39,423 bases of DNA from Fibrobacter sp. (GTDB lineage: Bacteria > Fibrobacterota > Fibrobacteria > Fibrobacterales > Fibrobacteraceae): assembly GCA_024398995.1 (NCBI GenBank), contig JAKSIE010000021.1, positions 1-39,423 of the forward strand. The letters run 5' to 3'. Made by a program: the position numbers and the translations under genes. This document shows, one piece after another, positions 15,855 through 25,157 of this stretch; positions within the stretch are counted from its first letter, which is position 1, and each line of letters starts with the position of its first letter. The notes below the pieces were generated by a model. It made no database searches and was not told the DNA's origin. It was given only the letters and a program-made list of their open reading frames with translations.

Positions 15855-18800
15855 ATGAGTAATATTCAGAATGATTTATGGGTCGGTGTAGACGTCGGTT
15901 CTACCACAGTGAAGATTGCCGTCGTCGATCCGGAAACCAGCAAGCTTTTACATTACACTTACCAGCGCCATAACGCCATGCAAGCCCAGAAGGTCCATGA
16001 GGTGCTGCGTGAAGCCCACGGTCTTTTCCCGGGCAAGAATTTTAGAGTCGCATTCTGCGGTAGCGGCGGCCAGCCCTTCGCCGAAGCAACCCACGCATTT
16101 TTCGTACAGGAAGTGGTTGCCAATGCCCTCGCCGTTCGTGCAACCTACCCCGACACCCGCGTCGCCATCGAATTGGGAGGCCAGGACGCAAAGGTCGTAT
16201 TCTTTGAAAAGGACCCCACCACTGGCAAGCTCATTGCTAGCGACATGCGTATGAACGGTGTCTGCGCAGGCGGTACCGGTGCATTTATCGACCAGGTGGC
16301 CGAACTCCTCCGTATCAAGACCGAAGCTTTCGAAGGTTTCGCCAAGCGCGGCCAGAAGGTCTACGAAATTTCCGGCCGTTGCGGCGTGTTCGCCAAGACC
16401 GACATCCAGCCTATGCTGAACAACGGTGTCGCCAAGGAAGATATCGCCCTTTCCTCTTTCCACGCCATTGCAAAGCAGACCATCGGCGGTCTTGCCCAGG
16501 GTATGGAAATCAAGCCCCCTGTCATTTTCGAAGGTGGCCCGCTGACCTTTAACCCGACCCTCGTCCGCGCCTTTAAGGAACGTCTCGGTATTAGCGATGA
16601 ACAGGCTATTGTCCCCGAACATTCCGAAGTACTCGTAGCTATGGGCGCTGCACTTTCCGTGGGTTCCATGTTCGCTGGTCAGGAATGCTTCTACCGTCAG
16701 GAAGGCTCCCTGGACGCCCTGGTCCACTTCAACGAAGTCCGCCAGGCCGAACACAAGGCCAAGGCAGCAGCAGACCTCTTCTTCCAGAACGATGCCGAAT
16801 ACCAGAAGTTCCTTGCCGACCACAAAATGGCAAGCAACAACTACCCTCAGCCCGTATCTGGTTCTGAACTGAACGTTTACCTGGGCATTGACGCAGGTTC
16901 CACCACCACCAAGTTCGTCTTGATGGACGAACAGGACAACATCGTCGACGGCTTCTACGCCTCTAACGACGGTGAACCTCTGGCAGTGCTCAAGCGCGCC
17001 ATGAACGAACTTATCGACCGTTACGAAGAATATGGTTGCAAGCTGAACATCCTGGGTGTGGGTACCACCGGTTACGGTGAGCAGCTCTTTGCCAAGGCAG
17101 TCCACGCAGACTACCATACTGTGGAAACAGTGGCCCACGCCAACGCTGCCCAGCGCCTCTGCCCCGACGTGTCCTTCATCTTGGACATCGGCGGTCAGGA
17201 CATGAAGGCAATCTCCGTCCAGGACGGTGTGGTCACCGGTATTATCCTTAACGAAGCCTGCTCCTCCGGTTGCGGTTCGTTCATCGAAACCTACGCACGT
17301 TCCCTGGGCATCCCCATGGAAAAGATTGCAGAAATGGCGTTCAACGCCAAGAGCCCCTCTCAGCTGGGTTCCCGCTGCACCGTGTTCATGAACAGTTCCA
17401 TCATTACGGAACAGCGCGATGGCAAGCAGCCCGAAGACATTATCGCAGGTATCTGCCGCTCCATCATCAACAACGTGTTCACCAAGGTGATCCGTATCCG
17501 CAACCTCAACACCCTCGGTAAGAAGGTTGTGGTTCAGGGCGGTACCTTCAAGAACAACGCTGTGCTCCGCGCCTTTGAACAGTACACAGGCCTTACCCCC
17601 ATCCGTCCGGAACGTCCGGGTGAAATGGGTGCAATCGGTATCGCTCTTCTCACCAAGAAGTACATGGAAGAAAAGCGCAAGACCGACCCGACACTCAAGT
17701 CCAGCTTCATCGGCCTCGACGCCATGAAGACCTTCAGCTGGCACAACCAGCCGGGCCAGCTCTGCCAGTACTGCACCAACCATTGCTCACGTACCATCGT
17801 TACCTTTAGCGACGGCCAGAGCTTCGTCACCGGCAACCGTTGCGAACGTGGTGAAGTTACCGCAGACCCCAACGATCCGAAGACCAAGGCACTCATTGCT
17901 GAAATCAACAAGAAGATGATGTCCGTGCCCGACATGATCAAGCGCACCAACCAGCTGTTGGTCAAGGACTACGCCCCAGCCAAGCTCCGTGAAACCCAGC
18001 TGAACCTGGACGGCACTCCCAAGACCATCGGTATTCCCCGTGCTCTTGAATTCTGGGCATCCCTCCCCTTCTGGAAGGCATTCTTCACAAGCCTCGGCTA
18101 CACTGTTGTTGTTAGCCGCAGCTCCGACTACAAGATGTTCGAAGCGGGCCTCCACAGTGTGCCCTCCGACACCGTGTGCTTCCCGGCAAAGCTTGTTCAT
18201 GGACACGTGCTTAGCCTTGTGGACAAGAAGGTGAACCGCATCTTCTTCCCCATGATGGTTGCCGTTCCCAGCGACCACACCAAGTTCGACGCTACTGCTG
18301 TCTGCCCGGTGGTCCAGGCATACCCCAACGTCTGTAAGAACACCGACGAACCTCAGAAGAACTATGGCGTCCCCATGGACCAGCCCATCTTCCACTGGTT
18401 CAATGCCAAGCTCCGTCGTTCTCAGACCATTGACTGGTTCAGCGAAAACTGGCACCTGGACAAGAAGCTCATCAACAAGGCTGTGGACGAAGGCGAAAAG
18501 GCCCTCAACAACTACCGCACTACCTTGCTGGAAGAAGGCCAGAAGATCTTGGATGATGTTCGCGCAAAGAACACCTTTGCCGTGGTCATCGCCGGCCGTC
18601 CCTATCATGTGGACCCGCTGATCAACCACAACATCGCCACTCACTTTACCGCCATGGGCATTCCGGTCCTCACAACCGAATCCCTGCCTGGCGTTTACGA
18701 TCAGGATATTCCTAGCCATACCCGTGTGGAAATCAAGAACACCTTCCACCTCCGTATGCTTGGTGCAACCATGATCGCCACCAAGGATCCCAACATCGAA

Positions 18801-20309
18801 CTTGCTCAGATCGTAAGCTTCGGTTGCGGTCATGACTCCATCTTGACCGACGAAATGTCCCGTATGCTGCACCGCGATTCCAACAAGGAAATGCTGATGC
18901 TGAAGCTGGACGAAGGCGACGCCCGTGGTCCTGTTGGCATCCGTATCAAGAGCTTTATCGAAACCGTGAAGGCTCGCCGTGCAGCAAATCTGCCCGACAA
19001 GCCGGAATCCAACGAACCGCTGTTCACTACACCGTTCACCAAGGACGACAAGAGCAAGCGTACCATCTTGGTTCCCAACCTGTCCCCCGCATTCAGCGTG
19101 CTGGCAGCAGCCTACATGCGCGCCAAGGGTTACAAGGCATCTCCGCTGCCCGTTGCAGACAAGCGTGCTATCGAACTGGGTAAAAAGTTCGTCCACAATG
19201 ACATCTGCTTCCCCTGCCAGGTGAACATCGGCGAAAACCTCCTTTGGTTGGAACAACATCCGGAAGCCAAGCAGGAAGAAATCTCCATCGGTCTTGCAAA
19301 GAACTGCGAAAACTGCCGTGCCGTGCAGTACGCAGTACTTGCCCGTAAGGCTCTGGACGAAGCTGGCTACCCCAACGTTTCCATCATTACCACCGGTTCC
19401 GACAACAAAAACATGCACCCGGGTTTCCTCCTGGGTCTGGACTTCCGTCTCCATATGCTGTGGGGCCTCGTTACCATGGACGGTCTTGAAACCATGTACC
19501 GCGCACTGCGTCCGTACGAAGTGAACAAGGGCGACACCCAGAAGGTCTACGACGAATGGATGCCCAGAATCATGGAACGCGTTGCAGTTCTCTCCAAGAT
19601 TGAACTGGCAAAGCCCACTGCCGTGATCAACCTGTTCAAGGAAGCTATCGAAGCCTTCAACAAGGTGGAAATCACCGAAGATCGTAAGAAGGGCATCCGC
19701 AAGCCTCGCGTGGCTGTGCTGGGTGAAATTCTTATGAACTACCACCCCAGTGCCAACGGCTACATCGAAGAATACTTGATGAACAACGGCATGGAAGTCT
19801 ACCTGCCGGGTATGACCGACTTCTTCCGTGTAGACGAAGTGGTCCGAGCCGAAAAGATCCGTCGTGGATTCTCTCCCAACCCCATCGAGGACCGCGTTAT
19901 CGGTGGTGCAACCGCCAAGGTTTACACCCACGCCATCAACGTGGCTCGTCAGGCAATGGAAGAGAACTTCAAGCTGTACGAACACCACGCCGACTGCTAT
20001 GAACTGGTGCATATGGTGGGCGACATTATCGACCCGTCCTACAACACTGGCGAAGGCTGGCTGATCCCTGGCGAAATCCTGTACAACTCTCAGCACGGCA
20101 TCAACAGCCACATTATCCTGCAGCCGTTTGCCTGCTTGGCCAACCACATTTCCGGCCGCGGTCTTACCAAGGCTGTGAAGGAACGTTGCCCCCATATCCA
20201 GGTGCTGTCTCTGGACTATGATCCGGACACCAGCTTTGCAAACATCGAAAACCGTTTGCAGATGCTGATCATCAACGCCCGCGAATTGGAAAAGGCTAAC
20301 CAACACTAA
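15855..20309 (+). CDS. Large twin-module acyl-CoA dehydratase activase (BadF/HgdC type) with HgdB-like C-terminal region
   Basis: A 1484-residue cytoplasmic iron-sulfur ATPase. The first ASKHA module begins GVDVGSTTVKIAV and has GGQDAKVV, with Cys137 (NGVCAGGTG) and Cys176 (SGRCGVF). The second begins GIDAGSTTTKFVL with GGQDMKAI, Cys469 (NEACSSGCG) and Cys508 (GSRCTVF). Both Cys pairs are 39 residues apart, as expected for the [4Fe-4S] cluster shared by HgdC-type homodimers. After CQYCTNHC comes a DUF2229-type segment (GIPRALEFWASLPFWKAF), then a large region resembling 2-hydroxyglutaryl-CoA dehydratase subunits with Cys motifs (NDICFPCQ, KNCENCRAV). Family members of about 1400-1500 residues are common in anaerobes, but their substrate is unknown. 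I prefer the Met at 15855 over 15807. An ABC-F gene follows after 12 bases. Confidence 0.88.
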   Translation: MSNIQNDLWVGVDVGSTTVKIAVVDPETSKLLHYTYQRHNAMQAQKVHEVLREAHGLFPGKNFRVAFCGSGGQPFAEATHAFFVQEVVANALAVRATYPDTRVAIELGGQDAKVVFFEKDPTTGKLIASDMRMNGVCAGGTGAFIDQVAELLRIKTEAFEGFAKRGQKVYEISGRCGVFAKTDIQPMLNNGVAKEDIALSSFHAIAKQTIGGLAQGMEIKPPVIFEGGPLTFNPTLVRAFKERLGISDEQAIVPEHSEVLVAMGAALSVGSMFAGQECFYRQEGSLDALVHFNEVRQAEHKAKAAADLFFQNDAEYQKFLADHKMASNNYPQPVSGSELNVYLGIDAGSTTTKFVLMDEQDNIVDGFYASNDGEPLAVLKRAMNELIDRYEEYGCKLNILGVGTTGYGEQLFAKAVHADYHTVETVAHANAAQRLCPDVSFILDIGGQDMKAISVQDGVVTGIILNEACSSGCGSFIETYARSLGIPMEKIAEMAFNAKSPSQLGSRCTVFMNSSIITEQRDGKQPEDIIAGICRSIINNVFTKVIRIRNLNTLGKKVVVQGGTFKNNAVLRAFEQYTGLTPIRPERPGEMGAIGIALLTKKYMEEKRKTDPTLKSSFIGLDAMKTFSWHNQPGQLCQYCTNHCSRTIVTFSDGQSFVTGNRCERGEVTADPNDPKTKALIAEINKKMMSVPDMIKRTNQLLVKDYAPAKLRETQLNLDGTPKTIGIPRALEFWASLPFWKAFFTSLGYTVVVSRSSDYKMFEAGLHSVPSDTVCFPAKLVHGHVLSLVDKKVNRIFFPMMVAVPSDHTKFDATAVCPVVQAYPNVCKNTDEPQKNYGVPMDQPIFHWFNAKLRRSQTIDWFSENWHLDKKLINKAVDEGEKALNNYRTTLLEEGQKILDDVRAKNTFAVVIAGRPYHVDPLINHNIATHFTAMGIPVLTTESLPGVYDQDIPSHTRVEIKNTFHLRMLGATMIATKDPNIELAQIVSFGCGHDSILTDEMSRMLHRDSNKEMLMLKLDEGDARGPVGIRIKSFIETVKARRAANLPDKPESNEPLFTTPFTKDDKSKRTILVPNLSPAFSVLAAAYMRAKGYKASPLPVADKRAIELGKKFVHNDICFPCQVNIGENLLWLEQHPEAKQEEISIGLAKNCENCRAVQYAVLARKALDEAGYPNVSIITTGSDNKNMHPGFLLGLDFRLHMLWGLVTMDGLETMYRALRPYEVNKGDTQKVYDEWMPRIMERVAVLSKIELAKPTAVINLFKEAIEAFNKVEITEDRKKGIRKPRVAVLGEILMNYHPSANGYIEEYLMNNGMEVYLPGMTDFFRVDEVVRAEKIRRGFSPNPIEDRVIGGATAKVYTHAINVARQAMEENFKLYEHHADCYELVHMVGDIIDPSYNTGEGWLIPGEILYNSQHGINSHIILQPFACLANHISGRGLTKAVKERCPHIQVLSLDYDPDTSFANIENRLQMLIINARELEKANQH

Positions 20310-20321
20310 TTACGAATATCT

Positions 20322-21923
20322 ATGCTGAATGTTTCTAATGTAAGTCTTCAATACGGCAGCCGCGTCCTCTTCAAGGAAGTGAATCTTTCCTTCAAGCCGG
20401 GCAACTGCTATGGTGTTATCGGTGCCAATGGTGCCGGCAAATCTACCTTCCTCAAGATTTTGAGCGGTGAACTGGAACCTAACACAGGTGAAGTCACTAA
20501 GAACCCTGGCGAACGTATCGCAGTCCTTAAGCAAGACCACTTCGCCTACGAACAGAATACCGTTCTGGAAACCGTCATGATGGGCTTCCCGGAACTTTAC
20601 GAACTGAGCAAGCGTCGCGAAGAGCTTTACGCCCTTCCCGAAATGACCGACGCCCAGGGCGAAGAAGCCATCAAGGTGGAAGAACGCTTTGGCGAAATCG
20701 GCGGTTACGAAGCCGACTCCAGTGCCGCAGTCCTTTTGAAGGGCCTTGGCATTCCTGAAGAATTCCACTATAGCCTCATGGCCGACCTGGATGGCAATCA
20801 GAAGATCCGCGTGCTCCTGGCACAGGCCCTGTTCGGAAACCCCGACATTCTCCTGCTTGACGAACCGACCAACCACTTGGACCTGGATACCGTCGCCTGG
20901 CTGGAAGACTACCTGGAACGTTTTGAAAACGTGGTGATCGTGGTGAGCCATGACCGTCACTTCCTCAATACCGTCTGCACCCATACTTGCGATATCGACT
21001 ACGGCAAGATCAACATCTACGGTGGTAACTACGAATTCTGGTACGCAGCAAGCCAGCTGGCCCAGAAGCAGCGTAAGGACCAGAACCGCCGCGCCGAAGA
21101 AAAGATCGAAGAATTGAAGGCATTCATCCGCCGCTTCGCATCTAACGCCGCCAAGGCAAAGCAGGCTACATCCCGTAAGAAGCTCCTGGACAAGATGACC
21201 GTTGAAGAAATGCCGGCTTCCAGCCGTAAGTTCCCCTGGGTCAACTTCAAGATGGAACGCGAACCGGGCAAGATTGTGCTTGAAGTCAAGAACATGGACA
21301 TTGATGGCGGTGACGGCATCGTCTGCAAGGGTTTGAACTTCAACCTGAACAATGGCGACAAGGTTGCTCTCGTTGGTGAATACGGCACTCTCAAGACCGC
21401 ATTCTTCCAGATGATCGCTGGGGAAATTCCTACCGACGAAGGTGTAGTCAAGTGGGGCAATACCATTACCCAGAACTACTTCCCCAAGAACAACGACGCC
21501 TACTTCCAGAGCGACCTCTCCCTGGTGGATTGGCTGCGCCAGTACAGCAAGGAACAGGATGAAACCTTCATCCGCGGTTTCCTTGGCCGTATGCTCTTCA
21601 CCGGCGAAGAAGCCCTGAAGTGCTGTAACGTTCTTTCCGGTGGTGAAAAGGTCCGCTGCATGCTCTCCAAGATGATGCTTTCCAACGCAAACTGCTTGCT
21701 GCTGGACGAACCTACCGCTCACCTGGACTTGGAAGCCATTACCGCCCTGAACAACGGTCTTACCGCTTTCCAGGGACCCATCATCTTCTGTACCCAGGAC
21801 CACGAATTTGCACAGACCGTTGCAAACCGCGTTCTGGAACTGACACCGGATGGCGTCGTGGATCGTTCTATTACCTTCGACGAATGGTACGCATCAAAGT
21901 CCGCAAAGTCTAAGCGCAAGTAA
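20322..21923 (+). CDS. ABC-F ATPase (YbiT-like)
   Basis: A 533-residue soluble protein with two ABC domains and no membrane helices, of the ABC-F group that acts on ribosomes. Domain 1 has a canonical Walker A GANGAGKST and Walker B LLLDEPTNHLD, but its signature reads DLDGNQKIR instead of LSGGE. A charged linker follows (KQRKDQNRRAEEKIEELKAF). Domain 2 has Walker A GEYGTLKT (Leu replaces the usual Gly), a normal signature LSGGEKVR and LLLDEPTAHLD. The two deviations fall in the same composite ATP site. It ends in KSAKSKRK, and the last eight codons are duplicated downstream. It starts 12 bases after the activase gene and is probably cotranscribed with it. Confidence 0.9.
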   Translation: MLNVSNVSLQYGSRVLFKEVNLSFKPGNCYGVIGANGAGKSTFLKILSGELEPNTGEVTKNPGERIAVLKQDHFAYEQNTVLETVMMGFPELYELSKRREELYALPEMTDAQGEEAIKVEERFGEIGGYEADSSAAVLLKGLGIPEEFHYSLMADLDGNQKIRVLLAQALFGNPDILLLDEPTNHLDLDTVAWLEDYLERFENVVIVVSHDRHFLNTVCTHTCDIDYGKINIYGGNYEFWYAASQLAQKQRKDQNRRAEEKIEELKAFIRRFASNAAKAKQATSRKKLLDKMTVEEMPASSRKFPWVNFKMEREPGKIVLEVKNMDIDGGDGIVCKGLNFNLNNGDKVALVGEYGTLKTAFFQMIAGEIPTDEGVVKWGNTITQNYFPKNNDAYFQSDLSLVDWLRQYSKEQDETFIRGFLGRMLFTGEEALKCCNVLSGGEKVRCMLSKMMLSNANCLLLDEPTAHLDLEAITALNNGLTAFQGPIIFCTQDHEFAQTVANRVLELTPDGVVDRSITFDEWYASKSAKSKRK

Positions 21924-21957
21924 AAAAAACGTCTCATAAGACTTTGCTCTCGCAACA

Positions 21958-21984
21958 ACGACCGGTCAATACCGGTCGTTTTTT
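21958..21984 (+). terminator. Terminator 1 of the activase/ABC-F genes
   Basis: A perfect 9-bp stem ACGACCGGT / ACCGGTCGT with loop CAAT is followed by a run of T. Confidence 0.93.
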
Positions 21985-22052
21985 GCTCACATAAGTCCGC
22001 AAAGTCTAAGCGCAAGTAAAAAAACGTCTCATAAGACTTTGCTCTCGCAACA

Positions 22053-22079
22053 ACGACCGGTCAATACCGGTCGTTTTTT
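22053..22079 (+). terminator. Terminator 2 (duplicate)
   Basis: The same perfect hairpin and T-run as at 21958-21984, in the second copy of the tandem duplication. It faces the convergent GH74 gene. Confidence 0.93.
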
Positions 22080-22108
22080 ATATAGCCAGCCGAATAAAAA
22101 GGGGGCTG

Positions 22109-24922
22109 TTATTTCGCAATAATGATTCTATTCGCAAAGAGAATTTTGCTGCCGTCATCGATACGGACAAAGTAGTTCCCCTTAGCGCTTATCAGTTCCT
22201 TCAACGGAATTGAAGCACTGTGGCTGTAAACCTTGTTAACCATCAGTCTTCCTTGCATATCGTAAACAGCAAGGTGCGCTGCAGAATTCTTCACAGTAAG
22301 TTCGAGATTACCATGAACATAGGTAACACTTGCACCTGAAGGCTTCACAGTAGTTTTTACAATACCGGTAATTCCACTGGAATTCGAATTGGAGGAAATC
22401 ATACCAAAGGATATTGGTGCACGAACAGCGATGCCGCGACCCGCAGTACTCATGTACACAACGCCATAAGTATTCATATCACCCATAACGAACTCACCAT
22501 TTGCCAAGCCACCGAATTCATGATTGTCATCGTTAACACGGGTCCAGGTTTTACCCTGATCGTCACTGCCGAAAACACCAGTTTCATTGCCGATGGTGGC
22601 GAATGCATAAATGGCTGGGTATCCCTTACCGGTCTTGGAAATGCCGAAACCCACAGCTTCGCAGTAACCAACACCTTCTACAGCAGCCCAAGTCTTACCA
22701 CCGTCTGTGGAATGCATCAAGGAACCCGCCTTAGGCATTCCCTTTTCATCCTGTTCTGCAATGGGCAGCCACAAGTCGCCTTCGTAACCAGGAATGGCGC
22801 GGAACTTTTTGAAAGCACTCTTGCCGGGGGTTCCAACAGCAGTAAAGGACGCACCCTTGTCTGAACTCTTGTAGAAAGTTCCTTCTGTCTTGTTGTAGGC
22901 GTAGAATACATCCGCATTTTCAGGATCACCCACAACGAAAGAACTATTATCAATACCAGAAACCTCCGTATAGGCAGCGTTGCTGTAACGGTAAACGCTA
23001 GTACTACCTTCCATAGGAACGAACAGTGCAACGTCCCCATCCGTAGAAATGGCGGCAGTACCGTTCGCAATTTTTTCGTCAAGTTTGCAGTAGGTGCCTA
23101 CAGTCCATGTACGGCCAGAGTCACTGGAGAACTGCAACGGTTCAATAGGCACGTCATTATACTTGCCTTCATAGGCACGGGCATTAGCAACCTTCACCAA
23201 CTTGCCGGACTTTGCCGCATAGGCCAGGCCCTGGGTCGTTCCCAGCGGGACTGGAGTGCCACTAACATCAGTCATGTGGCGGTACTGCGGGAACTTGGAA
23301 ATATCCTCGTGACGGAAACCATCGTAGTCACCGATGACGGAAATCATGGGACCGCCGGGAATACTTACCACTTCGAAGGGTACAGTTTCTTCCACACCGT
23401 GGGCGCTGAAATGCCAAACCTGGTTCATGGTAATCTCATCGGAAGACCAGGAATTTTCCGCCTTCTTGATGGTATAGTCATTCAAGTTATCTGTACGGAA
23501 GATACCGTTACCGGAAGTCACAAACACGCGGTTATGGTCAAAGGGATCCATGGCAACGCTACCAGCCCAATGAATGGAACCGTCATGCATCCAGCCAATG
23601 CCATTGGCGTCCATCTGCTGCGTTGTGGGATAAACGCCACCTTCCATCCAGTAATAACGGAAAGATGCAACCCAAGTTTCGCCACCATCGGTAGTATGGA
23701 AAATGTTGGAACCCCAGCGGTCACTCCAAATATCCTTACCATCCTCCCCCTTCTTGTACCAGAACTGAGGACCGTTGTAACCTTCCGTGGTCACCACCAT
23801 TTCGTCGGAGTCTTCCGGATTAATGGTAATGCCACCGTAGGGTGCAATGTATTCGTACTCCTTGGTATTGGAGTAATCCGTCATATCATACTTGGCTTCT
23901 CCCTTTCCGTCCAAATTGTCTTCCGGAGAGACATCAGTCCAAGTACCTGTTTTCAAATCGCACTTCAGCACAGCTCCGCGGCCAAAGCCATCCCAGATGG
24001 GGCCCCAGCCTTCGTCCCAGCCCATGGAATGAGGGCCGGCACCATCGGCAAAAGTCACCACCATGGCGCTTCCGTCGTTGGTTATTACAGCTCGCTGGGG
24101 CATCAAGCGAACAACGCCGCCACCAGCGGTAGTGCGCAATTCGTCGGGGATAGGCAAAGCCTTCCAGGTCTCGCCACCGTCTTCCGACTTAAAAACGTTT
24201 TCAAAGGTTTTGTTCTTTGCGGAACCTTCACGCAAGAAACCCGCATAAATATTCTTGGAGCTGCCAGGCGCATACTGCACAAAGCTAAAGCCGGAACCAT
24301 TCCAGGTTGTGTCGGATCCAGCGGCTTTCGTCCAGGCATCCACATGGCTCCAGCTGGTTCCGTTATCCTCAGACTTCCACAAGCCCTTATTCTTGGAGCC
24401 GTAGAACATGATTTTGGAATCATTGGGGTCGATAGCTAGAGCCTCGCCGTTACCGCGGCCCATGCCATTGCCGTGGGCACCAAAGCTTTCCACCTTCGTG
24501 CCCTTGGTTCCGTCAACGTCCCAGGTATAAATGATTTCCCAGTTATCGCCCTTGTCCTTACTGCGGAGGAAAGCCGTACGACCATTGTTCCAGTAGCTGG
24601 TTCCAGTCATCATGTAGACCACATCCGGGTCCTTGGGGTCCAAGGCGATTGCTTCCACGCCGAGCAAACCTCGCTCCGTAATATCAACCCAGTCCATGAG
24701 TGAAATCCAGCGAGCCGTGGATTCATCCCAACGATAGGCGCCACCCACGTCCGTACGGGCGTAGAACAAGCCCTTTTCCAAGGGAGAAGCTACAATGGCG
24801 GAAACAAAGCCACCGCCACCCATATTCACGCTACTCCAGTTAAATTCAGGAGCCTTGTCGGCAGAAAAGGAGGGCACCGCAAGCATGGAAGTCAACAATA
24901 GACTAGATAATCCTTTTTTCAT
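22109..24922 (-). CDS. GH74 xyloglucanase with C-terminal sorting-type domain
   Basis: A 937-residue secreted glycoside hydrolase of family 74, which cleaves the beta-1,4-glucan backbone of xyloglucan. The start at 24922 has GGGA 8 bases upstream and gives a signal peptide ending PSFSA; the longer frame from 24973 would hide it. The propeller begins with MGGGGFVSAIVASP. The two expected catalytic acids are Asp58 (TDVGGAYRW) and Asp459 (VAMDPF). At least seven Asp-box turns are visible (SxDxGxTW, e.g. 246-253 and 410-417). After a Ser/Asn linker near 840, the last 75 or so residues form a beta domain (LAVYDMQGRLM ... YFVRIDDG ... RIIIAK) like type 9 secretion sorting domains. A consensus promoter lies upstream. 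Confidence 0.93.
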   Translation of the reverse strand: MKKGLSSLLLTSMLAVPSFSADKAPEFNWSSVNMGGGGFVSAIVASPLEKGLFYARTDVGGAYRWDESTARWISLMDWVDITERGLLGVEAIALDPKDPDVVYMMTGTSYWNNGRTAFLRSKDKGDNWEIIYTWDVDGTKGTKVESFGAHGNGMGRGNGEALAIDPNDSKIMFYGSKNKGLWKSEDNGTSWSHVDAWTKAAGSDTTWNGSGFSFVQYAPGSSKNIYAGFLREGSAKNKTFENVFKSEDGGETWKALPIPDELRTTAGGGVVRLMPQRAVITNDGSAMVVTFADGAGPHSMGWDEGWGPIWDGFGRGAVLKCDLKTGTWTDVSPEDNLDGKGEAKYDMTDYSNTKEYEYIAPYGGITINPEDSDEMVVTTEGYNGPQFWYKKGEDGKDIWSDRWGSNIFHTTDGGETWVASFRYYWMEGGVYPTTQQMDANGIGWMHDGSIHWAGSVAMDPFDHNRVFVTSGNGIFRTDNLNDYTIKKAENSWSSDEITMNQVWHFSAHGVEETVPFEVVSIPGGPMISVIGDYDGFRHEDISKFPQYRHMTDVSGTPVPLGTTQGLAYAAKSGKLVKVANARAYEGKYNDVPIEPLQFSSDSGRTWTVGTYCKLDEKIANGTAAISTDGDVALFVPMEGSTSVYRYSNAAYTEVSGIDNSSFVVGDPENADVFYAYNKTEGTFYKSSDKGASFTAVGTPGKSAFKKFRAIPGYEGDLWLPIAEQDEKGMPKAGSLMHSTDGGKTWAAVEGVGYCEAVGFGISKTGKGYPAIYAFATIGNETGVFGSDDQGKTWTRVNDDNHEFGGLANGEFVMGDMNTYGVVYMSTAGRGIAVRAPISFGMISSNSNSSGITGIVKTTVKPSGASVTYVHGNLELTVKNSAAHLAVYDMQGRLMVNKVYSHSASIPLKELISAKGNYFVRIDDGSKILFANRIIIAK

Positions 24923-25026
24923 AAACAATCCCATTTTAATCCAAAAACCGGGAATCGAAAGATTCCCAAACACCTAACCTCAAAATACAAGTTAATCGCC
25001 CACAATGTGATATTTAATTGAACAGC

Positions 25027-25054
25027 ATTATAGATTCCCTTGCGTAATTCTCAA
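25027..25054 (-). promoter_or_regulatory. Sigma-70 promoter of the GH74 gene
   Basis: On the minus strand TTGAGA (plus 25049-25054) and a perfect TATAAT (25027-25032) are 16 bp apart. The predicted mRNA leader before the ATG at 24922 is about 100 bases. Confidence 0.65.
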
Positions 25055-25089
25055 CACTTGGGCCCTTGCTGTTCGTAAGTTTTTCCCGC

Positions 25090-25122
25090 AAAAAAAGCCC
25101 CGCGACTTTAAAATCGCGAGGC
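25090..25122 (-). terminator. Terminator of the giant repeat-protein gene
   Basis: On the minus strand GCCTCGCGA / TCGCGGGGC forms a 9-bp stem with one G-T pair and an 8-base loop, followed by seven T. It lies about 35 bases after the stop codon. Confidence 0.9.
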
Positions 25123-25157
25123 TTTATTGGACTAAACCTTAGAAGGTTCTAGGCGGA

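Larger units (their letters stand above)
21897..22079 (+). repeat. Tandem duplication of the ABC-F gene end and its terminator
   Basis: Copy 1 (21897-21984) and copy 2 (21993-22079) are identical except for one A in a homopolymer (8 versus 7). Each contains the last eight codons and stop of the ABC-F gene, a conserved spacer and the terminator hairpin. They are separated by 8 bases (GCTCACAT), giving a 96-bp period. The near identity suggests a recent event. Confidence 0.95.

Noticed and set aside
17787..20306. An 839-codon open frame antisense to the activase gene
   Set aside because: The sense strand has full-length, motif-complete coding in this stretch. The antisense product is His/Val/Phe-rich, as expected for the complement of biased codons.
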